Source of the DNA: Oehlia diaphana
Taxonomy: Eukaryota > Glomeromycota > Glomeromycetes > Glomerales > Glomeraceae
Assembly: GCA_003833135.1 (NCBI GenBank)
Contig: QZLH01000337.1
Coordinates: forward strand, 9,741 to 45,222
Reading direction: 5' to 3'
Length of the DNA: 35,482 nucleotides
The position numbers were made by a program, and so were the translations under genes. Each line of letters begins with the position of its first letter. The stretch's first letter is position 1. Shown piece after piece: positions 1 through 11,096 of this stretch. The notes under the pieces were generated by a model. The model did no database searches. It was not told the origin of the DNA and saw only the letters and a program-made list of their open reading frames with translations.

Positions 1-261
1 ATTTGGTCGTGTTATTTTCCCATAACTGACTCTAGGGATATGTTTTGGTAGGGGCATATAGATTTGGTGTGATTGCTGATTTTCTAAAAAATCTTTATAT
101 TCACTTAAGCAGAATTGGTGCCCCTCTTTTTTACATGCATCTCTTAACGATTTGGGATTAAAATGATAGCCAGTTGGACGATAATATATTCCACGCAATA
201 TGATATTTTTTTCAATTCTCTGAGCCTCAATAGGGTCTATCAAGATTTGTGGTTGGCTCAT
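1..261 (-). CDS. Integrase-like transposon protein, N-terminal part (runs off window)
   Basis: An uninterrupted 87-codon reading frame opens with ATG at 261 and is still open at base 1, so the gene is truncated by the window edge. The N-terminus begins MSQPQILIDPIEAQRI and continues with a YYRPTGYH segment and a basic PRVSYGKITRP stretch near residues 77-86. From memory this matches the N-terminal region that precedes an integrase catalytic core in transposon proteins abundant in Rhizophagus. The catalytic core itself lies outside the window, so the function is inferred from family resemblance. Unlike its neighbour to the right it carries no stop codon here. It is transcribed away from the Gag-like gene that starts 30 bp further on, so the two may belong to one element. 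Confidence 0.55.
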   Translation of the reverse strand, partial: MSQPQILIDPIEAQRIEKNIILRGIYYRPTGYHFNPKSLRDACKKEGHQFCLSEYKDFLENQQSHQIYMPLPKHIPRVSYGKITRPN

Positions 262-291
262 TCTGATTCTCTTTTATAATCACAAAAAAGA

Positions 292-1571
292 ATGGCATTT
301 TGGAGGCCCCATCCAAGGCAGAGAAGAACATGTGAAGAATATAAAGCTGAGCTGAAGGAGGAGAACTACCATCTTCGTAGTGAATTGCAAGCAGAAGTTG
401 ATAGTAACTGCCAAAATGAAAAGCAGATCAGGGAGCTGGAACGTGAATGTGTCCGTTGTGAACAAGAAATCTAAACTCTTAACGGTGAGATAGAACGTCT
501 TGAGAATGCTTTGAAAGAGGAGATAGCAGAGCTAAAATCTGAAATTTCCAGCCTAAAAAAGCAACTATATCAAGCTAAGAAGGATGTTCGTGATAATGAA
601 AACATATTTCTAGTATAGAGAGTCTGTTAATAGATTCTGAGAAGCAGGTAGAGAAATTGCGATGCCAGATCAGGATCATCTCATCACAAAAAAATTCACC
701 AGAAAGAGGTAATTCTCCAGACTTGTATAATTCTGATAATAATATGGCCACAATTATAGAGCTAGCAAATGCTATAGATGGTTATCTGAATAATAGGACA
801 ACGACCAGAGATATTCTAATAGACCAAATAAAAAGGGCGACAAGGCAGATACGTCGAAAAGAGAATAATTTGCATCAGAATTTAGTCTGTGAGCAAAGAA
901 GGCGCTATGATGCAGAAGGTGAGTAAGATCTTGCTATTACGTAAAGAGATCTTGCTGAAGGTGGGATGGCTAATGTTATTGGTGATCTCCATCAGTTACG
1001 GACCAATGCTCAAAACCAGGTAAATAGAATGATAGGTAATATAGCAAGAAAGCAAACCTGTATAGGTGTACTGGTACAAGAAAAATTTGCCTTACAATTA
1101 TTGTATCAGCGAAATGCCCACCACTTACAGCTAAGTAGAGGGGATATAGGTCTGTTAGAATTTAATCGAGACAGATTATATGAGCGATATGAGAAATGGA
1201 AAAATAAGACCCAAGCAGAACGCCAGAATAATTTAAATTTGCAAGGACAAATATTCGCATTACAAAATAATCTTCCACATTTAAGGATAGCAGGATATGC
1301 ACCAAAAAGATTCTCAGGTAGAGCGGATGAAGATATAGATAAATTCATAAAAGATTACAGACTCTATCTTACAGCGGCCAATATCACTACTGCTAATGCA
1401 GGTGGTAAACAGAGAGCTTTAGAGCTATTTTGGTCCTGCTTGACAGATGAGGCATCACGTTAGGCTGAAGATAAGTTTAAAGGTAAAAAATGGCGATTGA
1501 ATCATGTAAGATGTGGAAATGCTTTAGCAAATATGGCCGCCATAGTGACCCTAAATAATGCTAACATAAGA
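292..1571 (+). pseudogene. Gag-like retroelement protein, degenerate
   Basis: A coding track broken by stops near 472, 616, 924 and 1462 reads as one long protein. The first part (about 292-900) is strongly coiled-coil, rich in Glu, Lys, Gln and Leu heptads. The region 966-1571 is predicted helical and contains a conserved block (NLPHLRIAGYAPKRFSG at about 1270-1320, then a segment with LYLTAAN, KQRALELFWSCLTDEASR). This is the arrangement expected of Ty3/gypsy-like Gag: an FSG start motif followed by an LxLFxxxLTGEAxRW-like end. The stop at 1462 falls where the family has Trp (TGG to TAG), and homologous reading continues to about 1571. No protease or reverse transcriptase follows. It lies head-to-head with the integrase-like gene. 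The Gag assignment is from motif memory, without alignment. Confidence 0.6.
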
Positions 1572-1591
1572 CCGGACCAACTTGATTTTTC

Positions 1592-1603
1592 GTTTAACAT
1601 AAC
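1592..1603 (+). repeat. Left candidate terminal inverted repeat of the DDE-type element
   Basis: The 12-mer GTTTAACATAAC here is an exact reverse complement of 5964-5975. The pair brackets the transposase relic at 1874-5761 almost symmetrically, and a CCCCTCCC run sits just inside both ends. I see no clear target-site duplication, so the termini are provisional. Confidence 0.4.
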
Positions 1604-1873
1604 CCCTCCCTATCTTTGTAAAATTTAGAAATATTTTGTACATAATATACGGCCAATAGAATTGCGATATTTTAATCATGTGACACCTACCGATCTATAA
1701 AATATATTGTAGTACTCCTTAAAAAAAATGTACTCCTTAAAAATTAAACACCTGGAAGTTGTTACAAAAAGTTTAAGATTGGCGGTATATTTTTCACGTT
1801 TTTTCGCGTAAATGGGAGGTACTTTTAATCTGTCATCTATGGTAAATTTCAATCAAATTTTTGGTTACGAAAC

Positions 1874-4800
1874 ATGCTTTACCTCTTAGTTCATGTTAAC
1901 GAAGGTTCTAAAACTGTCATTTCTGAACATGTAGTGAGTATAGAATCCACAAATAAACGGTTTTATGACCTTTTCAATGCAATAACATTAGGAAAATATG
2001 AAGATAGGGAAGTGCACATTTTTATTAGACGAGAAAAATCTGAAAGCTGGCGAGAAGTTGACAATAGGTTAAATGGTGACCTGAAAATGTTAGAGGTTTT
2101 AGGATTTTTACAAGTTAAATTTTGTCTAATTGTTGATACGAATTCAGACACATCAGCTCCAACCCAAAACCAACTAAACGCTTTTAATATTCTAATGAAA
2201 AATGCTGGTAAACCTTTACTTTCCCAAATGTCAAACTGAATACAATAATTGTGATAAACTTCACAATGAAATTATTGAAATTTTTCGAGCCCAAAAGGTT
2301 GGCTGGACAGGTGGTTTGCATGATACAATTGGAACAAAATTTGTGAATCGTCTCACAGATGCACTTTGGTATATTGATCCCCACCTTTCCACATTACGTG
2401 CACGTTCATACTATCTGCCAGTTCTTTTTACGCAGCTTAAAACCTATCAGCAGTGTTGGGCAATTGGACAATTTTGGACAGTTTTGGACAGTTTTGGACA
2501 AGTTTTGGACAGGGTTTTAGACAATTCTCTTATGTCCAAAACCTTGTCCAAAACCTTTAAAGTTAAAAATTGTGTCCAAAACTCATCACTGCTATCAGGA
2601 TGGTGAAATATATAATAAATTTTATCATACTAGTCATCATAGGAAAAATCTATTATCACATCAAAAACTTGATCAGCTTTCGAATTCTCTTGAATTATCT
2701 ATTAGTCAACCATGGGCGTGTGATGATTTGTGGAGTCAAGTAATGCCTGCAGTTTTTTCTTTGATTGAGATTCTAAGAAAATATTCAGAGTATTTAGTTG
2801 CAACAAATAATAGCATGAACAACCTTCATCATAGTGATAAAAGTGCTCGCAGTCCTAAAAACAACAGTGTCATGTATCGGATTTCTGCCTGTGGATGCAA
2901 TAGCCTTAATGAGAATTATATTCAATTGGATAATATCCTATTTGAAAAACAATTTTATGAATATATTGATATTCAGCCATATCTTCCAAATGATGTCATA
3001 AAGTGATATCGATTTATAAAAGATTTGCAGCTCACGTTTCCAATAGGTGTATATAGGTTAGTATTTGCATATTAAATATAAACCATGTTTTTTCAATAAA
3101 ATAATCATAAATAATTATTTTTAGATACCATCAAGGCAATTATTTAGGAACTATTAACTATGTATGAAGAATTCCGGAGATTGAGGCTTTTGATGATGAG
3201 CATGAAACTTTGAAAGCACGTATGCTGGCTAGGATTCACGAAGAATTACCTCACTATTTCACACGGCAGATGCAAAAGAATGTGCAAAATAAGGCAATAA
3301 TAATACAATAACAATTGATATTAAATTAATGATTTATATTTTAATCATTATTATAATTTTTAGTATTCTTACATTAAAAAAGTTTCACCAGCAATATTAC
3401 GAATGCTTTATTTTGATTTCACTGGTGATGCTTCTGTAACTTCAAATGCTATCTCTCATGATGTAGAAAAGAGACTATAATTAATGCTAACATTAGCAGA
3501 TCCTAATATTATATTTGATTTGCGAACAAATAATGGATTTAATGGGACAAAATTTAATGTGTTTTGGAATGAGTTGGAAGCTTACTTTAATGAGCAGGTA
3601 TAAAAGTTTGCACTTACTTTTTATAATTTATTTTTAATTATAAATTATTAACTTAGTTATTTGCTTTAAAGAATTTGCTTTCAGTAGATGAACGGCATCA
3701 TGAAACTGTTTTATATATGCCATTGGCTATATCTGTCCGTGATCTTCATGAAATTATAATTGAAAGGCTGAGTATTATCTATAATAATACCCTTCCTTCT
3801 GATATTTACATTCCATCTGAAGAGTGGATCCGCCTTCAGTTTTGCCCTACAAATGCTACTACAACACGATCAATATATAATACTGGTCGATTTAACGTGA
3901 AATTTAAAGTGCAAAGTCGGTTGCTTCAGAAAAATAGTGATGATGCCCATTATTGTGTTGCACTTTTCTGATACCTTAGAGAATTCTGCATTCAATACCA
4001 TCAATGGACTTGTTTAATATCTGCAGATGATAAATATAAAATTCCTATTGGAGAAGATGTTGCAGTTTCCATAGGAGTACGAAATCGGCATTCTATGGTT
4101 GCTCAAGACAGCATTTTAGCTGCTGCAGATCATAATTTCACTAAGCTTTCTTTAACACCATCTGTCACATTTTTTATTTCATTTCCTAATGATATTTCTG
4201 GATCATTTTATGATGGACAGGTGTTTGTATCTTACAAAGATACAATTTTTGAACCAAGCAGTGCTATTCGACACTCAGCTGAATTTTTAAATGCACTTAA
4301 TATCCAGTATGAACATCAAATATTTCCTCCAATCTTATGTCTTTACACTGATAGAGGTCCTGATTATCGGTGTACCTATGGTTCAGTGCAAATTGCATTG
4401 ATTTGTCTATTTTTTCGTGGAAATTTTGATTTTCTTGTTGCAGTTCGTACAGCTCCTAATCATAGCTGGACAAATCCTGCAGAGAGAGTTATGAGTACTT
4501 TAAATTTAGGTCTTCAAGGTGTTGCACTCAAGCGTGATCAAATGAGCTCTGAATCTAAAACTTTGTTTGATATGGTAAATACGTTAGATGACATACGGAA
4601 AAAAGCTCAAGAATATAGTGATTTAGAGTTTGAGTTAAAAGAAAGTATAGCAGGTATTTAGAATGTATTAAAAAATTGAACAGAACGACTTTTATTTAAA
4701 AGTAAAAAACTTAAGTGTCACACTCCAGCGACTGAAAAAGAAATTGCTGAATTGTTTGAGGTAAGATTTACTTACTTTTTTATTTATTTTTTTTTTTGCT

Positions 4801-5761
4801 CATACAAATGTTTTTACTTTTCGTGCAGTCTATTTTCAATATAGATTCAACTTTGAAAATTGAAGAAACTACACAAGCACAAATATGTCATCATCCTGCA
4901 TTAGTTGAGTTTATAAAAACTTACTGTCGTGTACGTGTCTATAGCTTCCAGGTATGCATCAACATTTTTTTTTGATGTTTAACTCTCATACTTTTATTTA
5001 TTAATAATCATTTTTAAGATAAAAAAATGCAACAATCCCGCCTGTTTATACTGTAAACCAATCCGCCTTCCATTAAATGAATTTCATAACTTGAGTTTTC
5101 TTCCGGACCTAATTCCTTCACAGGGTAATCAACTGTATTTTGTATATTTAATATCAATTGGATAATAATGATTTTTTTAAAAACAAAATAAAATAAAATA
5201 TAATTAGATAATACAGACCATTATGCAACTTTTCAAAATGTTTATGGAACTGAAACTACCGAAGAGTATAGGCCTACATACATGCAATCACAAGCAAATG
5301 CAGAGCCTATCCCAAAGTCTATTCTGATTGTGGCAAAAATCCGTGGTTATATCAATTGTAAAGATTGTGGAAAATGTCGCTGTGTGTATAGTGATAAATC
5401 CTTGACTTGTAAGGAACAAAAAGATTATCAACAAGCAATGAATTTATATTCATATTCTTGCAGTGCATCAATTTTTCCTGACGATCATTATTTGAAAGAA
5501 GTAGTATTTGTGCGCACCCAAATCAGTTGTGACTCACCAATTAAAATACTGTATTATTCAAGCCGCAGATCAGGCAATTATCCAATCTGTTATTACTGCG
5601 GAGAAAGGGAAGATTTGGTAACTTCTTCTCAGTCTTTGAAAGAACGTTTTAAGCAAATTTATCCTTTATGTGAAGGATGTCAGGAAAATGGAAAAGAATT
5701 TTATACTAAAGGAGAAATTAAAACTAATGGACATGCTTTTAAACGTCGTAAGCATGGGTAA
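1874..5761 (+). pseudogene. DDE-like transposase relic with introns and a Cys-rich C-terminus
   Basis: Coding segments at 1874-2239, 2202-2450, 2592-3005, 3125-3290, 3362-3600, 3671-4760, 4829-4951, 5018-5125 and 5210-5761 join into one protein of over 1,000 residues. GT-AG introns fit at about 3057-3124, 3601-3670, 4761-4828, 4952-5017 and 5126-5209. A candidate acidic triad is visible: ISADDKY (about 4020), CLYTDRGPDYR (about 4341) and NPAERVMS (about 4476). The C-terminal part has a run of Cys pairs (CKDCGKCRC, CYYCGERE, CEGCQ; 5359-5690) that looks metal-binding. I recall related multi-exon proteins from sponge, cnidarian and Rhizophagus genomes, where they appear to be domesticated or autonomous DDE transposases; the exact superfamily is unknown to me. 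The copy is dead: a frameshift lies near 2202-2239, stops near 3003, 3170, 3478, 3970 and 4659, and a MITE is inserted at 2451. Confidence 0.6.
2444..2598. mobile_element. hAT-like MITE (2451-2591) with 7-bp target duplication
   Basis: A 141-bp insert begins CAGTGTTGGGC and ends with CATCACTG, so its ends are CAGTG...CACTG inverted repeats. Several TTTTGGACA / TGTCCAAAA units lie in opposite orientations inside, allowing a hairpin. It is flanked by the direct repeat CTATCAG at 2444-2450 and 2592-2598. CAGTG-type termini are typical of the hAT superfamily, which normally makes 8-bp duplications; only 7 bp match exactly here. The insert interrupts the transposase reading frame precisely: the frame ending in codons ACC TAT CAG at 2450 resumes with the same residues in another frame at 2592. 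Confidence 0.8.
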
Positions 5762-5963
5762 ACGGTTTATAAATAAATATGTAAATATTGATTAGTTGTA
5801 ATAAATATGGTATCAAAAATGGAAATAATCAATAGATTTATGGAATGGAATTTCGTTTATAAATAAAATTGTAAATTTTAATCATTTTAAATATAAATTA
5901 TATAAAAAATTTTTACATATATGTATTATTTTTATCCCCTCCCCTCCTAATTGACTAGCCTAA

Positions 5964-5975
5964 GTTATGTTAAAC
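5964..5975 (-). repeat. Right candidate terminal inverted repeat of the DDE-type element
   Basis: GTTATGTTAAAC is the exact reverse complement of 1592-1603 and lies 203 bp beyond the stop codon of the transposase relic. See the left copy. Confidence 0.4.
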
Positions 5976-6299
5976 AAACAATTAAGTTAGTCCAGCCTAA
6001 ATGATCAACATAAATTTTGCCATATAAAACCTATATGTTCATATAAAGGGGTGAACCTTACCCTTAAAATTTCTTATTTCTTAAAAGTTTTTTACGGCAT
6101 TCAAATAATAAATTAAATTTTTTTTTTTACTCATAATTTTACATTTTGTATTTTTCTTACTTTAAAATTAAAATAAAATAAATAAAAAAAAATAAAATAA
6201 TTGAATTCATAAATAATTATATAATATTAAATTTTTTATCATTGTTGTTTTTGTTGATATTAATTGCTTGTAAAATTGTAAATCAAATGGTTTTTCAGC

Positions 6300-9200
6300 T
6301 ACTTCATGATACATTACGAAAATGAAAAAACAGAGCGGATGAAACTGTTGAGCAATGTGAAAATAGACTGGTTCAGGACAAAGAGAATAAACGCGTAAAA
6401 AGAGCAACTGAAACTGCCAAACAGCATGAATTACGATTGCAAAAAAACTGTAAATGTTACCATAAAAAAAAAAGAAAGGCTTACTTTATCAAATATTGAT
6501 GAGCAACTCAACAGACAGGATAAACCAACGCAAAAAGATTCTGACAAATCTCGACTTCCTGAAGTTAATAGAAACTTCTACATAAATTTCACACTAAGAT
6601 TAATAGCTTTGCAAATAATTGTTGCCCAATGTGTAATAAACAATTTCCATCTATTGAAATTATAAGTGGACAATGTCGTCGCTGCTACTATGACAAAAAT
6701 ACTGTTAAAAAGTTTTCTGCCGATAACAATATGGATTCTGGTGATTTGCCAGAAGAATTATGTGATTTTACTGAAATAGAGAAAATGTTGATTGCAAGGA
6801 TCTTTTCTATTATTTCAGTATATTATCTTTGTGGTGGTCAGTATGTTTATTGTAGTAATATTATAAACTTTTCACAAAACATGAAAGAATTTGCATTACA
6901 GCTTCCCCAAAATCCATCTTCTCTTGATGTTCTTATTGTACGTCATAAATCTGCAAACAGTTTGATATATAAAAATTTTACTGTTTGTTACATTAAGGTC
7001 GCTTACGCACTTTGCTGGCTAAAACAAAATAATCGTTATTATACTGATATTGTTATTGATGAAAAAGTATTGCAATCCTTACCTGAAGATGGTCCAATTG
7101 ATGATTAACTTCCGCAAATTGATGATATTGAACAACGCTTTAATGATGATAATGATGTTTATGAAGATACAATAGGGAGTAACTTTGTTCCTGTTCCACT
7201 TCCATCACCTAATAAAGAACAAGCCATCGGTGATACTCTTAATAGGGTGCAAGATAATGATATTCCTATTACGTGGCCAAATATTGATGGAACTCCTATC
7301 AATAAGTTTCAAACATCCAATTATATTGCAAGTGTCTTCCCTACTTTGTATCCAACCGGAAATGGTGATCTTTGTTCTAATTACATTAGAGATGTTAAAC
7401 TTTCTGAATATTTTTCACATTTACTTAAATATAAGGATGGAAGATTTGCCCATCATCCTCGTTGAAGATATTTTACATTAAATTCGCAAATGTGATGGAG
7501 GGCACTACAAGAAGCAAAAGTATACATGAAGTAAGTTTTAGATGATAAGCAGTATACCATTGAAGAAATAAAAGAGATGGTAGAAAAGGATAATCACATG
7601 GCTGACAGAATTGTAAGATTTGGGGAAGCCTTACATGGAATTAGACAGTTTTGGACAAAAAGGCGATATGAGCTTGCTGATATGATAAGGCAGTTAGGAT
7701 CACAAGAAATGATATTTTTTACGTTCAATATAGTTGACCTATATTGGCCTGAGTTGCACAATCTTATGCTGTATGGAGATGTAGAGCAGGATGCTAATAG
7801 ATATAGGCAACAAGACTTGATTGATAATCCTCACATTTTCGCTTAATTTTTCAAAAAATGTTTCAAATTGTTCCTAGAAAAAGTGTTGATTTCCAAATGG
7901 AATTTTGAAGATTATTGGTATAGATTTGAGTGGCAACATCGTGGCAGCCCTCATATTTATGGCATTAGGAAAAGGAAGGATGCTTCATCTATTGATTGGA
8001 AAAAAATGAAGGAAGATGAAGACATGATAAATAATGTGGTGCGTTATCTAGATTCATTAATTACAACAAAGAATCCTGATCGTGACGCACCTGTACCTGC
8101 TTAATATCCCTGTAAAAAATGCCCTAAAGAATTGAGTGATGACTTGCAAGATTACATTGAGTTAGTCAACAAACTGCAGCGTCATACTAAATGTAATCCT
8201 GCGTATTATCTTCATATGGATCGCACAGATAAAAATATTTGCAGATTTGGTTATCCAAAAGAGATCACTAATGACATGTACTTACGTGATAATAATGAAC
8301 AACCTGAGTTAATAATGGCAAAAAACGACGAGTATGTTAACCCTCATAATCGATTGCAGCTCCAAGGTTGGCGAGTGAACGTCAATTTAAAACTGATACT
8401 CAGCATGAATACAGCTTTACAGTACATATCAAAGTACGCCAGCAAATTGGAACCACGCTCAGCTGGTTTTTCTGAGATCTTGAACAAAATTTTTAACAAA
8501 AATGCTCCTGATGCTTTGTTTTTGCCTGTTTTCCAAGATTTATTACTCTATACTGTTGCTGAACATGATATTTCAGTACAGAAAACTTGCCATCTACTGC
8601 TCAGCATTCTTTTATATCATTCAAGTCACCAGTTTGTTACTTTAAATCTTAACAAATTAATACATCAATGGCTTTGTAGAACAGGAAACAATAATGAAGA
8701 ATCATTTTTGGCCGATAGTGAAGTTGGCCAAACAGTACAGTCTCCTTTGCAAAAGTACTGGGTTCATCCTGCTGACCTTGATGATGTTTCACTTTTTTGG
8801 TTTCATCAACAATATAACTTTTGGAAAGGTCAGTGAAAACCATGTAAAAAAGAAAATATAGTTCGTATTTGACCATGACCTTCACCTCAGATTGATGGAC
8901 CTCAATGGGAAGAATTTTGCCGTGTAAAAGTTCTTCTTCATGTGTGCCATCGTGATCTTTTCCAATTAACCAAAAATAATACTATATCGTGATTAGAACT
9001 CTATTATCACCATCGTGAGATAATTGAAAATGATTCTGTTGATATACTTGGTCCTCCAGTAGATAACTTAAAGAATGAATCAAATGATGAAGATAGTGAT
9101 TACGAATATGAGAAATTTGATGATGATGAAGAACAGCGGCCTGACTGGATGATCTTATCAGAAATGAGACTGGACATGATTTTAGTAGATTCTTTTGAAT

Positions 9201-10688
9201 TGAGTTTACGTGAGATTGATAGAAATTATGACTGGGTGTGCGATGTTAGACAGCGTTATACCAATATTGATCTTGCTGATTCTTCCAATTTCATACAAAA
9301 TGCTCGTAATTTGTATGTTAAACAGAATGATAATGTCACTGATCATGTTGTAGACCCTCATACATATAATGAAAAATAAAAAATAATCTTTGAGTGAGTT
9401 GAATCTCATTATCAAGCATTAATATTGAATTCTGGTAACGTTGACATGCTCAATATTATTGTAATGGGAATTGCAAGCACTGGAAAGTCATATTTAATTA
9501 ATATGATTTGATCTTGTTTGCAAGAAATTGCAAGAAATCACAATATAACTGAGCATTCACCTGTTTTAGTGCTTGCGCTAACCGGAGTAGTAGCCTTCAA
9601 CATTCGCAACATATAGATGAAAAAAGTATGGTAAGGTGTCATATGTTTGCCTTAATTGATATGAGATTACGTCAAGCTTTCCCTCAGAAATAAAATAAAG
9701 TCTTTGGTGAACGCTCAATAATATTGGTTAGAGATTTTGGCCAGCTTCTGCCAGTACGTGATGAACTAATGTACTCAAAAATTTCTCGAGATACATTGTC
9801 AAATGAAGGTATTAAGACATATAGACAGTTCTGTAAAGTTTATAAGTTCAATGTTATTCAATGTCAGTCAGATGATTCAGATGTACAGTGCAAATTTAAA
9901 GCCATATTATTGTGAATGTGTGATGGTGAATCAACACTAAATGACTGGAAAGAACTTCTACTCAATTCAGCAACGGAACAAATATTACATCAGCAGAATT
10001 CTCAAATGCCATATGTATCATGTATCGGAAGTTCAATGTTGTTGAATTTAATATTAATAAGCTTAAATCGTTAAATTGTCCTGTTGCTCTAATCAAAATT
10101 ATCCATACAAAAGGTAAAGAGGCAAGTAAAGCTGATCTTGACCTGGCAAAAGGACTTGAGGTTCAATTATTATTGGCAAGAGGAGCAAGAGTTATGCTTA
10201 GGATTAACTTATAGACATAAGTTAGTTTGGTTAATGAATCATTGGGTACTGTTCAAAAAATTATATTCGAAGAAAACCAGTCTACTCTTTCACTTCCTAT
10301 TGCTGTTTTTATAGAATTTGACAACTATTATGGGCTGGCTATTATTACTGAAGAAAGTAAAAAGCTTGTGCCAGTTTCACCAATTAGATATAGTTGGAAG
10401 GGAAAAAAAGTAACTTGCTCATGCTTGCAAGTACCTATTTGCCTTGCGTGGGCTATTACTATTTATAAAAGTCAGGGTTTAACTTTACAAAAAGTGGTGA
10501 TAGATATTGGAAAAAAGGAGTATGCAGCTGGACAATCATTTGTGGCTATTTCACAAGTCTGTGCTCTTAAAGATATTCTCTTTAGTCCATTTTCCTTTAA
10601 AAGATTCCAGCGCATCAAATCTCTCAAAAGATTAGAAGAAAGAATAGAAGAAGAATCAAGGTTAATGACTCTTCAAAATTCACATTAA
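6300..10688 (+). pseudogene. Helitron Rep/helicase protein, degenerate
   Basis: A 4.4-kb track in one orientation, broken by more than ten stops and shifts, carries Helitron hallmarks in order. At 6300-6460 is a charged repeat of the ETxEQxExRL type. At 6626-6700 is a CPMC...CRRC zinc finger. At 7570-8600 is the Helitron-like Rep region, with FEWQHRGSPHIYG (7927-7963) and the tyrosine motif YISKYASK (8423-8446). At 9460-9500 is a Walker A (GIASTGKSYLI) and at 9727-9753 a Walker B-like RDFGQLLPV. At 10170-10212 is the ARGARVMLRINL motif, and at 10447-10600 the terminal helicase motif YKSQGLTLQ with SFVAISQVC, as in PIF1-type helicases. The HUH motif is damaged (PHIYG, where PHIHG-like is expected; Tyr codon 7958-7960). 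I could not find convincing 5' TC and 3' CTRR hairpin termini. Confidence 0.88.
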
Positions 10689-10793
10689 TAATTATTTTTT
10701 TTTTTTTTGACAATCATGGGAATAAATTGAAAATTTGCAACATAATACAAAGTATAATAATAAAATGACATTTTTTAGTGATACTATTACTTT

Positions 10794-10883
10794 AGTGTTA
10801 CATTTTTTTTACTACATTTTTAGTGTTACATTTTTAGTATTATATTATTAGTATTACATTATTAGTATTACATTATTAGTATA
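10794..10883. repeat. Minisatellite of a 13-14-bp unit
   Basis: About four to six tandem copies of ATTAGTATTACATT lie just downstream of the Helitron helicase end. The copies at 10847-10860 and 10861-10874 are identical; those to the left (TTAGTGTTACATTT) are diverged and the last is partial. Confidence 0.75.
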
Positions 10884-11096
10884 GTGTTCATTACATTTTA
10901 TAGTTTAAATTTATGAACATATGATTTATAACGCTTCAGATACACTAACGGTTATCATTTCCTAGTAATATATACGGCATTATCAATTAATAAAAATTAT
11001 TGAATGTACTAGTACCTACGGTTCACAATTTTTTCATGATCTAAAATTCTTGTCAAATATCAGTGTAAATGTCGTCCTGATATCTTAATAATATAA

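Noticed and set aside
3280..3362. Possible GC-AG intron in the transposase relic
   Set aside because: The donor reads AAG|GCAATA; in a decayed copy a mutated GT is simpler than a genuine GC donor, so I did not claim a non-canonical intron.
5762..6299. Possible 5' terminus of the Helitron
   Set aside because: Several TC dinucleotides and AT runs exist but no convincing terminal motif; cannot be fixed without other copies.
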